Shown piece by piece: positions 1 to 6,794 of a DNA stretch of 12,671 bases. Numbering within the stretch: the first letter of the stretch is position 1; every line of letters begins with the position of its first letter. The position numbers were made by a program, and so were the translations under genes. Location: contig JALXCS010000308.1 of the NCBI GenBank assembly GCA_026990815.1, forward strand, positions 1 through 12,671, in the 5' to 3' direction. This DNA is from Methylomonas sp. GTDB lineage: Bacteria > Pseudomonadota > Gammaproteobacteria > Methylococcales > Methylomonadaceae. Under the pieces are notes generated by a model, which saw nothing but the letters and a program-made list of their open reading frames with translations, made no database searches and was not told where the DNA came from.

Positions 1-1880
1 CTGAAATGACAGCAGATGAAGTTGCACAGGTTTGCGAATTGAATGAGCAGGATGTAAATCATTTTTTTCAGTTATTTATCAAGACTGAAAAAGTGGTGAC
101 GTTGTATTCCCAAGGGATTAACCAATCCTCATCAGGAACCGATAAATCAAATGCCATTATTAATTGTTATTTGATAACGGGTCGAATCGGAAAGCCTGCA
201 ATGGGTCCGTTTTCGATAACGGGTCAGCCAAATGCAATGGGTGGGCGAGAGGTCGGTGCATTAAGCAATCAGCTGGCTGCGCATATGGAGCTGGATAATC
301 ATGAACATCACGATCTGGTTTCGTGTTTTTGGCAAACAGATAATTTGGCATCAACTTCTGGCCTAAAAGCGGTTGACATGTTTGAAGCCGTAGGTAATGG
401 AAAAGTCAAGGCCATTTGGGTAATTGCGACCAATCCAGTTGTAACCTTACCCAATGCGGATAAGGTCCGTAAAGCGATAGAGAACTGTGACTTGGTAATT
501 GTCTCCGAATGTGAACTTAATACCGGAACCGCTGCAAGGGCGGATATTTTATTACCTGCATTAGCTTGGGGTGAAAAAACCGGAACAGTTACAAATTCGG
601 AGAGAAGAATTTCCCGTCAACGTAGTTTTTTGTCTCATCCCGGGGAGGCGGAAGAAGATTGGTGGATTTTATCAGAAGTAGCAAAACGTATGGGTTTTGG
701 TCACGCATTTAATTACCAGTCCTCTGCTGATATTTTTAGAGAACATGCCGCATTATCTGGTTTTGAAAATAATGGTAAACGTGATTTTGATATTAGTGGG
801 CTTGCTGAACTCAGTAATCAACAATATGATAATCTGCTACCTGTTCAATGGCCGATAACATCGGGAAATCTTTCTGGAACGAAACGGATGTTTGAAAACA
901 AACGTTTTTTTACTGTTACAGGTAAAGCAAAGTTAATTCCGGTTATACCGAGACTACCTCAAAATGCTACTAACTCTGAATATCCCTTGATACTGAATAC
1001 CGGGCGCGTCCGTGACCAATGGCATACCATGACCCGAACAGCTCGATCACCACGATTAAATACCCATATTTCAGAACCATTGGTACAAATTAATCCAGTT
1101 GATGCGAATAATTACCAATTAAAACATGGCGCTATTGCTAAGCTCAAAAGTGACTGGGGAAATATGTTGGCACGGGTTGTCGTAACTTCGGAACAACGTT
1201 TAGGAAGTGTTTTCGTGCCAATGCACTGGAATGATTTTCTTGCATCAAAAGGGCGTGTTAATTCTTTGGTTAATCCCATTGTTGATCCTATTTCTGGGCA
1301 GCCAGAATCGAAACATACACCTATTAGAATAGAGCCATATCACCCTGCCTGGTATGGTTTTTTGTTTTCAAGAACAGCTTTAGAATCGGTTGATTCTGAG
1401 TATTGGGTAAAAATAAAAGGACAACAGTTTTATCGTTATGAATTGGCTGGAGAAACTGCAATTAAGAACCCTTCTGACTGGGCAGAAACCCAGTTGGGTA
1501 ATGAAGGTGAGTGGATCGAGTTTATAGATCAGGGTACAAATCGATTTCGCGCGGCAAGGATTGTGAATAATCATTTAGAAGGGGCTATTTTTATTGCGCC
1601 TGAATTTGATTTGCCTGCTCGATCCTGGTTGAGTCAATTATTTTCTGAGATATCATTAAGCGATGAAATGCGCAAAAACCTGTTAGCTGGCAAGCCTGGC
1701 TCGGGCATGCCTGACTGCGGCCCGATGGTTTGTGCCTGTTTTGGTGTGGGGGAAAATACGATCAAAGGCGCCGTTACAAAAGGCTCTGCTAAAACAGTAG
1801 AAGAAATTGGAGCCATATTAAAGGCAGGAACAAATTGTGGATCTTGTATTCCCGAGCTGCAAAAAATTATTTCTGGTTGA
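1..1880 (+). CDS. nasA: Assimilatory nitrate reductase, large catalytic subunit (5' truncated by window edge)
   Basis: This is the C-terminal part of a molybdopterin-dependent assimilatory nitrate reductase, which reduces nitrate to nitrite in the cytoplasm. The frame is open to the window's left edge, and an in-frame ATG at 6 is probably internal. About 625 residues are present against roughly 900 in full NasA, so the N-terminal [4Fe-4S] site and the Mo-ligand cysteine region lie outside. Numbering from the ATG at 6, the MGD-binding region shows GRIGKPAMGPFSITGQPNAM (residues 59-78), then a molybdopterin dinucleotide-binding domain with LNTGRVRDQWHTMTRTARSP (about 330-349). The C-terminus carries a BFD-like [2Fe-2S] domain with C576-x-C578 and C611-x2-C614, typical of NasA and absent from periplasmic Nap. 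Formate dehydrogenase alpha subunits are related, but the BFD tail and the RDQWHTMTRT block favour NasA. Electron donor and transport genes would be expected upstream, outside the window. Confidence 0.88.
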   Translation, partial: EMTADEVAQVCELNEQDVNHFFQLFIKTEKVVTLYSQGINQSSSGTDKSNAIINCYLITGRIGKPAMGPFSITGQPNAMGGREVGALSNQLAAHMELDNHEHHDLVSCFWQTDNLASTSGLKAVDMFEAVGNGKVKAIWVIATNPVVTLPNADKVRKAIENCDLVIVSECELNTGTAARADILLPALAWGEKTGTVTNSERRISRQRSFLSHPGEAEEDWWILSEVAKRMGFGHAFNYQSSADIFREHAALSGFENNGKRDFDISGLAELSNQQYDNLLPVQWPITSGNLSGTKRMFENKRFFTVTGKAKLIPVIPRLPQNATNSEYPLILNTGRVRDQWHTMTRTARSPRLNTHISEPLVQINPVDANNYQLKHGAIAKLKSDWGNMLARVVVTSEQRLGSVFVPMHWNDFLASKGRVNSLVNPIVDPISGQPESKHTPIRIEPYHPAWYGFLFSRTALESVDSEYWVKIKGQQFYRYELAGETAIKNPSDWAETQLGNEGEWIEFIDQGTNRFRAARIVNNHLEGAIFIAPEFDLPARSWLSQLFSEISLSDEMRKNLLAGKPGSGMPDCGPMVCACFGVGENTIKGAVTKGSAKTVEEIGAILKAGTNCGSCIPELQKIISG

Positions 1881-1910
1881 TTTTAATCCACAAATTTTAT
1901 ATTGAAAATT

Positions 1911-1938
1911 TTGTTATGTGATAAAATTACGTTATTCT
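1911..1938 (+). promoter_or_regulatory. Weak sigma70-like promoter candidate for the DUF465 gene
   Basis: TTGTTA at 1911-1916 and TATTCT at 1933-1938 are separated by 16 bp and lie 24 bp before the ATG at 1963. The match to consensus is only partial and the region is A+T-rich, so chance is a real possibility. An alternative -10 is TATTAT at 1941-1946. Confidence 0.25.
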
Positions 1939-1949
1939 AATATTATTGC

Positions 1950-1955
1950 AAGGAG
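1950..1955 (+). promoter_or_regulatory. Ribosome binding site fixing the DUF465 start
   Basis: AAGGAG lies 7 nt before the ATG at 1963. It rules out the in-frame GTG at 1918, which would add 15 residues not expected in this family. Confidence 0.8.
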
Positions 1956-1962
1956 AAATAAA

Positions 1963-2202
1963 ATGTTCGGCGAGCATCACGATCTTCACCATGAGTTTCC
2001 TGAATATTCTGACCGTATTCATCAATTAAAAACGCAAAACAACCACTTTGCAAAGCTATTTGATGAATATCATGTCGTTGATAGAGAGGTGCGTCGCATT
2101 GAGCAGGGCTTAGAAACACCACCAGACGAATATATTGAAAGTCTAAAGAAAAAACGATTGGCATTGAAAGATCAGCTTTTTGGTTTATTGGTTGCAGCTT
2201 GA
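1963..2202 (+). CDS. DUF465 / YdcH-like small helical protein
   Basis: The 79-aa product has the standard size and layout of the DUF465 (YdcH) family. It begins MFGEHHDLHHEFPEY, followed by helical segments with HQLKTQNNHFAKLFDEYH, DREVRRIEQG and a C-terminal LKKKRLALKDQLF block, which is the family hallmark. The charged heptad-like pattern suggests an alpha-helical hairpin or coiled coil. There is no signal peptide or membrane helix, so it is likely cytoplasmic. The molecular role of the family is not known to me. The start at 1963 is supported by a perfect Shine-Dalgarno sequence. It follows nasA by 82 nt on the same strand, but the gap and a possible promoter make joint transcription uncertain. 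Confidence 0.85.
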   Translation: MFGEHHDLHHEFPEYSDRIHQLKTQNNHFAKLFDEYHVVDREVRRIEQGLETPPDEYIESLKKKRLALKDQLFGLLVAA

Positions 2203-2223
2203 TTAAAATTGTGAATCTTTCAT

Positions 2224-2244
2224 AAAAATATCAGGATATTTTTT
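2224..2244. terminator. A+T-rich hairpin between convergent genes, possible bidirectional terminator
   Basis: AAAAATAT (2224-2231), loop CAGG, ATATTTTT (2236-2243) form a perfect 8-bp stem. It lies between the convergent DUF465 and ATPase-ankyrin genes, and its own arms give T-runs on both strands. The stem lacks G:C pairs, so termination strength is doubtful. Confidence 0.4.
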
Positions 2245-2266
2245 CCGCCATCCAGCAGACTCCGAG

Positions 2267-4396
2267 TTAGCTGAATTGTGTCAATTTTAAGTTGTTACTG
2301 CGAGTGGTATTAAATTGGTTTGAAGTGCTGCTTTTGCCGGGGATTCTTTGGGTTACCATTTTGATTAACCCTGTGTTCCCTCGGCTCCGCGCTATCTGCA
2401 TTGCCGTTCTTCCGGCATTATTTTTTAATTGAGAGTTAGCGCCCCAATCCAATAATATATAGGCGGTTTGCAAGTGGTTGTTATAAGCGGCAAACATTAA
2501 CGCAGTCCATCCGTTTTTATCTTTTTGGTTGACCAAGGCGCCATTCGACAACAAAAAGTCTACTGTATCCTTGTGACCGCTTTCAGCAGCCATCATGAGT
2601 GCCGTCCGGCCTTTGAAGTTTTTGAGATCGAGCGATGCTCCGGATTTCAATACCAGTAGTTTGATGATGTTGTTATGACCATAGCCGGCGGCTATTTCCA
2701 ACGCGGTGAAGCCGCGGGTTTGTTCCTGGATATCGGCTGGAAGTCCTCCTGTTAACAGTAATTCCATGGTTTTATAATCACCGCTAGCTGCGGCAGCCAT
2801 TAATGACTCGATTCCAAAATTAATACCAGACTGGTGCAATTTTAGTCGAGCTTCAGCTCTTTGTTTTGCCTGTAGTTCTCTTTTGTCAGCTGGTTGGGGG
2901 GGGGTATTTTCAGTAAATACTTTTTTTCCATTACTTTTTGAGTGTGTATCGGTTCCAGCAAATTGTTTTTTTGATGATTTTATTATGTCATCAGATTGTG
3001 CTTTGGATTTTTTTAGGGGAGATTGCGTAACTAAATCTGTGGTCTGGTTTGTTGGCTCGAGAATTAAAGAGTCGGCTGGCGAAGGCTTGGCTGCTGTAAA
3101 TAAAGTCTTTGAAACTGATTCATCAGTTTTTATTGCTTCTGGGGTTGTTTTTTTACTAGCCAGGCGGATTTGCGTATCTTCAACAGAATTTGGTTTTTCT
3201 AATTGTAAAGGCAAGTGTTTTTTAGTTTGTTCGATGGAGGATAAGGAGGTGTCAGTTTCCACATGTAGTTTATTTGCTTGAGTATTTACGTTTAAACTTA
3301 TTTCATCACTTGGATTTACTTCGGTTTGTTCGGGTTTGGTAGTAAATAAGACAGCAATTCCAATTAATATTAGAGTTATTGCAGCAAAAGTGAAATTGCT
3401 TAATCGACTACGACTATATGCCAGCAGTGAGGTATAGTTATTTTTCGAATTTCTTTGATTGGCCTGGTGTCCTGGTAGATGGATAGGGTTTTCACTGTTG
3501 ATGTTTTTTTTGGACAGGGTGCGGCTATTATTATCATTTTTATTGCCGTAAATTAATGACAGATTTTCGGTAGCTAAGACAACAGTCTTTTCGTTGATTA
3601 TTTGTTTGGCATCAAGGCTTGCTTGTTGTAAGGACCTATTGCAAAGTTTTAGAATCAGTCTGGGAATACCTTTGGAGCGGGTGGCAATGATACGTATGGC
3701 GCTACTGGAAAATAGGTTTCCATAAGCATAACCGGCCTGTCTCAAACGAAAATCGATAAAGTCACGTATTTCAGCGAGGGTCAGTGCATCTAGTCGGTAT
3801 TGCCGGGAAATTAATGACTTAAACGGGAGCAGGTTGGTTGTGTCAAAACGTGCTGGAAATCTCGGGTCAGCCGCAAAAAGAAGCTGTAAGAGTGGTCGTT
3901 GCTCAAAAAACTGCGCTGATAATTTCAGTATTGGCGCTAGGGCGGTATCGTCTAATATCTGAGCATTATCGACAATAAGTACTGGAGTAATTTTTTGTTG
4001 ATGCAGTTTTATTAAATGCTCAATGAGCTGTGCTTCTTTAATGAGCTGTGCTTCTTTATTGATATCAGGACTATTTGCAACAGGTATTATTTTTCGGTAA
4101 AGATCGTCTGTTAAATCAAGCCCTAATTTGGCGTGAATATACACTACCCGAAGTTGAAATGGGTCCAGGCCGATAAGTTGCTGCAAGAAAACCGTCTTTC
4201 CGACGCCCTTATTGCCAATCAGCATGGCTATATTAAAGCCCTGGTAGATATCTGTTATTAAGTTTTGATATAGCCTTTTATTCGCCTCGTTGAGGAAATA
4301 GTAGTTTATATCGTGTTTTTCACTAAACGGAGTTTCATGGAAGCCGAAATAATCGTTGAGCTTCCATGAATTATCGTTTACCTGGTGCTTTATCAC
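2267..4396 (-). CDS. GspA/ExeA-like AAA ATPase with one transmembrane helix and C-terminal ankyrin repeats
   Basis: The 709-aa protein begins with an ExeA/GspA-type AAA module: the entry motif YFGFHETPFSE (16-26), Walker A GNKGVGKT (61-68), Walker B LIVDNAQ with D143 (140-146), and a LLFAADPRF sensor-like strand near 172-180. One hydrophobic helix follows at about 335-353. Then comes a Lys/Ser/Thr/Pro-rich linker (about 354-505) and about five ankyrin repeats (about 527-681) with motifs such as GRTALMMAAESGH (596-608) and GWTALMFAAYNNH (629-641). Predicted topology is cytoplasmic ATPase, single pass, periplasmic ankyrin domain. GspA and DamX share the ATPase-helix layout but end in peptidoglycan-binding or SPOR domains. 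The start is GTG, 9 nt after the lipoprotein gene's stop, with no clear ribosome binding site, suggesting translational coupling. The gene contains a C9 tract and an exact 18-bp tandem duplication. Function is not known. Confidence 0.85.
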   Translation of the reverse strand: MIKHQVNDNSWKLNDYFGFHETPFSEKHDINYYFLNEANKRLYQNLITDIYQGFNIAMLIGNKGVGKTVFLQQLIGLDPFQLRVVYIHAKLGLDLTDDLYRKIIPVANSPDINKEAQLIKEAQLIEHLIKLHQQKITPVLIVDNAQILDDTALAPILKLSAQFFEQRPLLQLLFAADPRFPARFDTTNLLPFKSLISRQYRLDALTLAEIRDFIDFRLRQAGYAYGNLFSSSAIRIIATRSKGIPRLILKLCNRSLQQASLDAKQIINEKTVVLATENLSLIYGNKNDNNSRTLSKKNINSENPIHLPGHQANQRNSKNNYTSLLAYSRSRLSNFTFAAITLILIGIAVLFTTKPEQTEVNPSDEISLNVNTQANKLHVETDTSLSSIEQTKKHLPLQLEKPNSVEDTQIRLASKKTTPEAIKTDESVSKTLFTAAKPSPADSLILEPTNQTTDLVTQSPLKKSKAQSDDIIKSSKKQFAGTDTHSKSNGKKVFTENTPPQPADKRELQAKQRAEARLKLHQSGINFGIESLMAAAASGDYKTMELLLTGGLPADIQEQTRGFTALEIAAGYGHNNIIKLLVLKSGASLDLKNFKGRTALMMAAESGHKDTVDFLLSNGALVNQKDKNGWTALMFAAYNNHLQTAYILLDWGANSQLKNNAGRTAMQIARSRGNTGLIKMVTQRIPGKSSTSNQFNTTRSNNLKLTQFS
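2896..2904 (-). repeat. Nine-base C homopolymer inside the ATPase-ankyrin coding region
   Basis: Nine consecutive G on the plus strand are C9 on the coding strand, encoding the end of T498 through P499-P500 to the start of Q501 in the periplasmic linker. Adding one C brings TGA into frame three codons after the tract; losing one C brings TAA into frame about 18 codons after it. Either change ends the protein before the ankyrin repeats. Confidence 0.95.
4022..4057 (-). repeat. Exact 18-bp tandem duplication in the ATPase domain
   Basis: The unit AATGAGCTGTGCTTCTTT (plus strand) occurs at 4022-4039 and again at 4040-4057 with no mismatch. It is in frame and encodes KEAQLI twice (residues 114-125) in a helical stretch between Walker A and Walker B. 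Confidence 0.97.
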
Positions 4397-4405
4397 TTAA
4401 AAAGT

Positions 4406-4915
4406 CTATTTGGATTCTGAGGGGTTTTCAACGATAATTTCAACCCGACGATTTTTTTTCCTGCCTTCCGGGTTGTCACTGCCATCTGCATTTGTATTTG
4501 GAGCTATAGGATATTTTTCGCCGTAACCAACAGTTGTAATGCGCTCGAGTGATACTTTATTTGCAGTCAATTCATGTTCGACTGTTTTGGCTCTTTGCGT
4601 AGACAGGTTCAAATTATAGTTTTCATCACCGATTGAATCGGTATGGCCCTCGACTGCCAGTTTTCTGTCCTGGGCGCGAGAATCATTGACAATAGTGGCA
4701 ATGACTGAAATTTTCTCCTGGGCCATTGGGGTAAGGTCATATTTTCCGAATTCAAAAAAAACTTCGGGCAAAAAAACTACCACACCACGATCGGTTTCCT
4801 CGGTAACCAAGCCTTCGGCGTTAAATAGTTCAACGAAGTCATTATTTGTATATGAAGTACAGCCAACAATTGTAAGAAACAGTGGAATAGTTAGCAGAAG
4901 TTTTGATATTTTCAT
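4406..4915 (-). CDS. OmpA-family peptidoglycan-binding outer membrane lipoprotein
   Basis: The 169-aa protein starts with a lipoprotein signal peptide: MKISK, a hydrophobic core, and the lipobox TIVGC with acylated C19. Residue 20 is Thr and no Asp follows C19, consistent with outer-membrane sorting. The mature part is an OmpA C-terminal domain: FLPEVFFEFGKYDL (48-61), VEGHTDSIGD (88-97), LNLSTQRAKTV (102-112), VGYGEKYPIAPN (129-140) and the closing RKKNRRVEIIV (152-162). D93 and R108 keep the 15-residue spacing of the diaminopimelate-binding Asp and Arg of E. coli OmpA. It therefore probably tethers the outer membrane to peptidoglycan. It lies immediately upstream of, and probably cotranscribed with, the ATPase-ankyrin gene. 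It is shorter than OmpA, lacks a beta-barrel and resembles Pal or YiaD-type proteins, but has no tol genes next to it. Confidence 0.9.
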   Translation of the reverse strand: MKISKLLLTIPLFLTIVGCTSYTNNDFVELFNAEGLVTEETDRGVVVFLPEVFFEFGKYDLTPMAQEKISVIATIVNDSRAQDRKLAVEGHTDSIGDENYNLNLSTQRAKTVEHELTANKVSLERITTVGYGEKYPIAPNTNADGSDNPEGRKKNRRVEIIVENPSESK

Positions 4916-5174
4916 TTTGTGATGTTCTCGGGCAATGATTAATGACTTTAAGATACTAATTATTGGGTGATTTTACCTAGACTTCCTGATGTAAGCAATA
5001 TAAGTGAAGGAAAGGGCCGTTAATTTATTCTCTATATTATAAGGTAATTCAGCTGAATAACATCTGAATGGTTTAACATTGAATTGCGTAACTATAGAAT
5101 TCAAAATGAAAGATTATGGTATGTTTTATGGTGTCTTTTGTGTGGGATGGGATGATTTTCGGTTAAGATAAGTT
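4916..5174. other. Intergenic region between divergent lipoprotein and moaE genes
   Basis: This 259-bp gap is the longest non-coding stretch in the window. It must hold the start signals for both the lipoprotein operon (minus) and moaE (plus). I see a perfect -10 hexamer and a 12-bp palindrome for the minus direction. I see no convincing promoter for moaE and no small gene or riboswitch-like fold I can defend. A molybdenum cofactor riboswitch was considered but not recognised. Confidence 0.6.
5036..5064 (-). promoter_or_regulatory. Candidate promoter and operator-like palindrome for the lipoprotein/ATPase-ankyrin operon
   Basis: On the minus strand TATAAT occupies 5041-5036. The expected -35 position (5064-5059, GATGTT) matches poorly. 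The spacer contains the perfect 12-bp palindrome ATTCAGCTGAAT at 5047-5058. A transcript from here would have a leader of roughly 110 nt. A weak -35 with a palindrome in the spacer could mean a regulated promoter, but this is inference. Confidence 0.35.
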
Positions 5175-5633
5175 ATGCGTATCAAAATTTATAATGAAGT
5201 ATTCGATCCTTTTACGGAAATTCAAAGCTATCAGCAGCAATTTGCTGATATCGCAGGAAAATATGGTGCAACCAGTATATTTATTGGCAGCATGCGAGAT
5301 TTTAGTGACGGACAGAATGTTGAATCCATGATTTTGGAATATTATCCGGGAATGACAGAAAGACAATTAGAGAAATTTATTGTTGAAGCCCGGCAGCAAT
5401 GGCAGTTTTATGATGCTTTGGTGGTGCATAGAGTTGGTTTGGTCGCACCGGATCAAGCGATTGTGTTGGTAGTCGTTTGGGCATCTCATCGTGGTGATGC
5501 TTTTGATGCATGCCGTTATATCATGGAGGCCCTCAAGTCCAAGGCGCCATTTTGGAAAAAGGAAATGCTTTCCACGAATGAGGATCGTTGGATTACTGAA
5601 AATAGCAATGGTTATTTACAGAAAACGGATTGA
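5175..5633 (+). CDS. moaE: Molybdopterin synthase catalytic (large) subunit MoaE
   Basis: MoaE, with the sulfur carrier MoaD, converts cyclic pyranopterin monophosphate to molybdopterin in the cytoplasm. The 152-aa protein matches the family along its length: GATSIFIGSMRDFSDG (31-46), LEYYPGMTERQLEKF (54-68), VVHRVGLVAPDQAIVLV (83-99), ASHRGDAFDAC (103-113) and ALKSKAPFWKKE (119-130). K121 and K128 correspond to the catalytic lysines K119 and K126 of E. coli MoaE. The ATG at 5175 gives the family N-terminus; the preceding sequence has only a weak ribosome binding site. No moaD, moaA or moaC is adjacent, so the partners must be elsewhere. The product would be needed by molybdoenzymes such as the nitrate reductase at the left edge. 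Its 3' end overlaps the next gene. Confidence 0.95.
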   Translation: MRIKIYNEVFDPFTEIQSYQQQFADIAGKYGATSIFIGSMRDFSDGQNVESMILEYYPGMTERQLEKFIVEARQQWQFYDALVVHRVGLVAPDQAIVLVVVWASHRGDAFDACRYIMEALKSKAPFWKKEMLSTNEDRWITENSNGYLQKTD

Positions 5634-6693
5634 TTTGCTAACTAATATTCTCAGTTTTCTTTTGTTCAAGAGCGGGATCTTTCTGGTTTTGCTTTTTGCA
5701 TGGAATTCCACGGCGTGGTCTCAAGTACCGCTGATTTATATGCCATTGCCATCATTAACTAATAAAGATTTGGCTGTTATTGTTAATGATGCTGATCCGC
5801 TAAGTTTGAAAATAGGGCGATATTATCAACGGCGAAGGAAAATACCCGGTGGTCAAATTATCCATATCAGCTTTAATCCCGGGCAAAAAACAATGTCCGA
5901 AGAGCAGTTTAAAGTGATCAAAAAACAGGTGGATCAAAAAACACCAGCTCAGATTCAGGCTTTTGTGTTGACCTGGAAACAACCATATCGGGTTGGTTGC
6001 ATGTCAATAACGACTGCTTTTGCTGCTGGCTATAATGAGTCGTTTTGTGCCAAAGGTTGTAAGCCAACATTAAGCAGCCCATATTTTAATTCAATGACCG
6101 ACAAGCCATTTAATCAGTTAAATTGGCGGCCAACTATGATGTTGGCGGGTGAAAGTTTCCCTGAAGTCGAAGCATTGATCGATCGGGGGGTTGCTTCTGA
6201 TAATACCAATCCTGATGGTAGTGCCTATTTGTTGGTGACATCGGATAAACATCGCAGTAGCCGAAGCAAGATTTTTTTTAAAACGGCTTTAATGTTCAAA
6301 GGTCTTTGGCCTGTACATTATCTGGAGCAAGATTATATTGAGAACAAAAAAGATGTTATGTTCTACTTTACCGGGCTGACCCATGTATCAAAAATTACGA
6401 CCAATACTTTTTTACCGGGTGCTGTTGCCGATCATTTGACTTCAACAGGTGGGGTTTTATCTGGCGGTAAACAAATGAGCATTCTGGAATGGCTAAAGGC
6501 TGGTGCGACTGGCAGTTATGGGACTGTGATAGAGCCATGTAATTTTGTGCAAAAATTTTCCAATCCTGCTGTATTAATGCACTTTTATCTGCGGGGGAAC
6601 TCGTTGATTGAAGCTTATTGGAAAAGTGTTGCTTGGCCTGGCCAAGGGGTTTTTATAGGCGAACCTTTGGCCAAGCCTTTTGCTTTCCGGTAG
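5608..6693 (+). CDS. TIGR03790-family exported protein of unknown function
   Basis: I recognise the TIGR03790 family from DLAVIVNDADPLSLKIGRYY (54-73), the GVLSGGKQMSILEWLKAG and ATGSYGTVIEPC blocks (282-311), and GVFIGEPLAKPF (348-359). The chosen ATG gives 361 aa with a plausible signal peptide: basic MVIYRKR, a hydrophobic stretch to about residue 32, and an AWS|Q cleavage site after residue 38. This start overlaps moaE by 26 nt; a TTG at 5635, just after the moaE stop, is the alternative. The in-frame ATG at 5491, deep inside moaE, is unlikely. The mature protein has cysteines at 131, 147, 151 and 311. From memory, the family tracks with genomes encoding exosortase, but no PEP-CTERM tail is visible here. 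Function is unknown; it is probably cotranscribed with moaE. Confidence 0.8.
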   Translation: MVIYRKRIDLLTNILSFLLFKSGIFLVLLFAWNSTAWSQVPLIYMPLPSLTNKDLAVIVNDADPLSLKIGRYYQRRRKIPGGQIIHISFNPGQKTMSEEQFKVIKKQVDQKTPAQIQAFVLTWKQPYRVGCMSITTAFAAGYNESFCAKGCKPTLSSPYFNSMTDKPFNQLNWRPTMMLAGESFPEVEALIDRGVASDNTNPDGSAYLLVTSDKHRSSRSKIFFKTALMFKGLWPVHYLEQDYIENKKDVMFYFTGLTHVSKITTNTFLPGAVADHLTSTGGVLSGGKQMSILEWLKAGATGSYGTVIEPCNFVQKFSNPAVLMHFYLRGNSLIEAYWKSVAWPGQGVFIGEPLAKPFAFR

Positions 6694-6794
6694 CGATTAA
6701 AAATAGAGTTAGTTTTTTTTGACAAATTGCAGGAATGGTTTTAGGCGCGAAAGGATTTGATCGCAACAAGACAGTGTCCTGAAAAACATCCAGG

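Noticed and set aside
1892..1912. AAATTTT...AAAATTT inverted repeat after nasA as a terminator.
   Set aside because: The arms are pure A/T in an A/T-rich stretch, with no stable stem or clear T-run.
2883..3281. A 132-codon plus-strand open frame opposite the ATPase-ankyrin gene.
   Set aside because: It is antisense to the low-complexity linker, has biased Ser/Phe/Val/Cys composition and no recognisable domain; a shadow of the real gene.
5491..5607. N-terminal extension of the TIGR03790 protein into moaE.
   Set aside because: The extra residues are Arg/Lys/Pro-rich out-of-frame moaE sequence and would bury the signal peptide 39 residues inside the protein.
6694..6794. T-run (about 6712-6719) in the convergent gap between the TIGR03790 gene and ppa as an intrinsic terminator.
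   Set aside because: No adequate G:C stem precedes the T-run on either strand; a factor-dependent or unseen signal is as likely.
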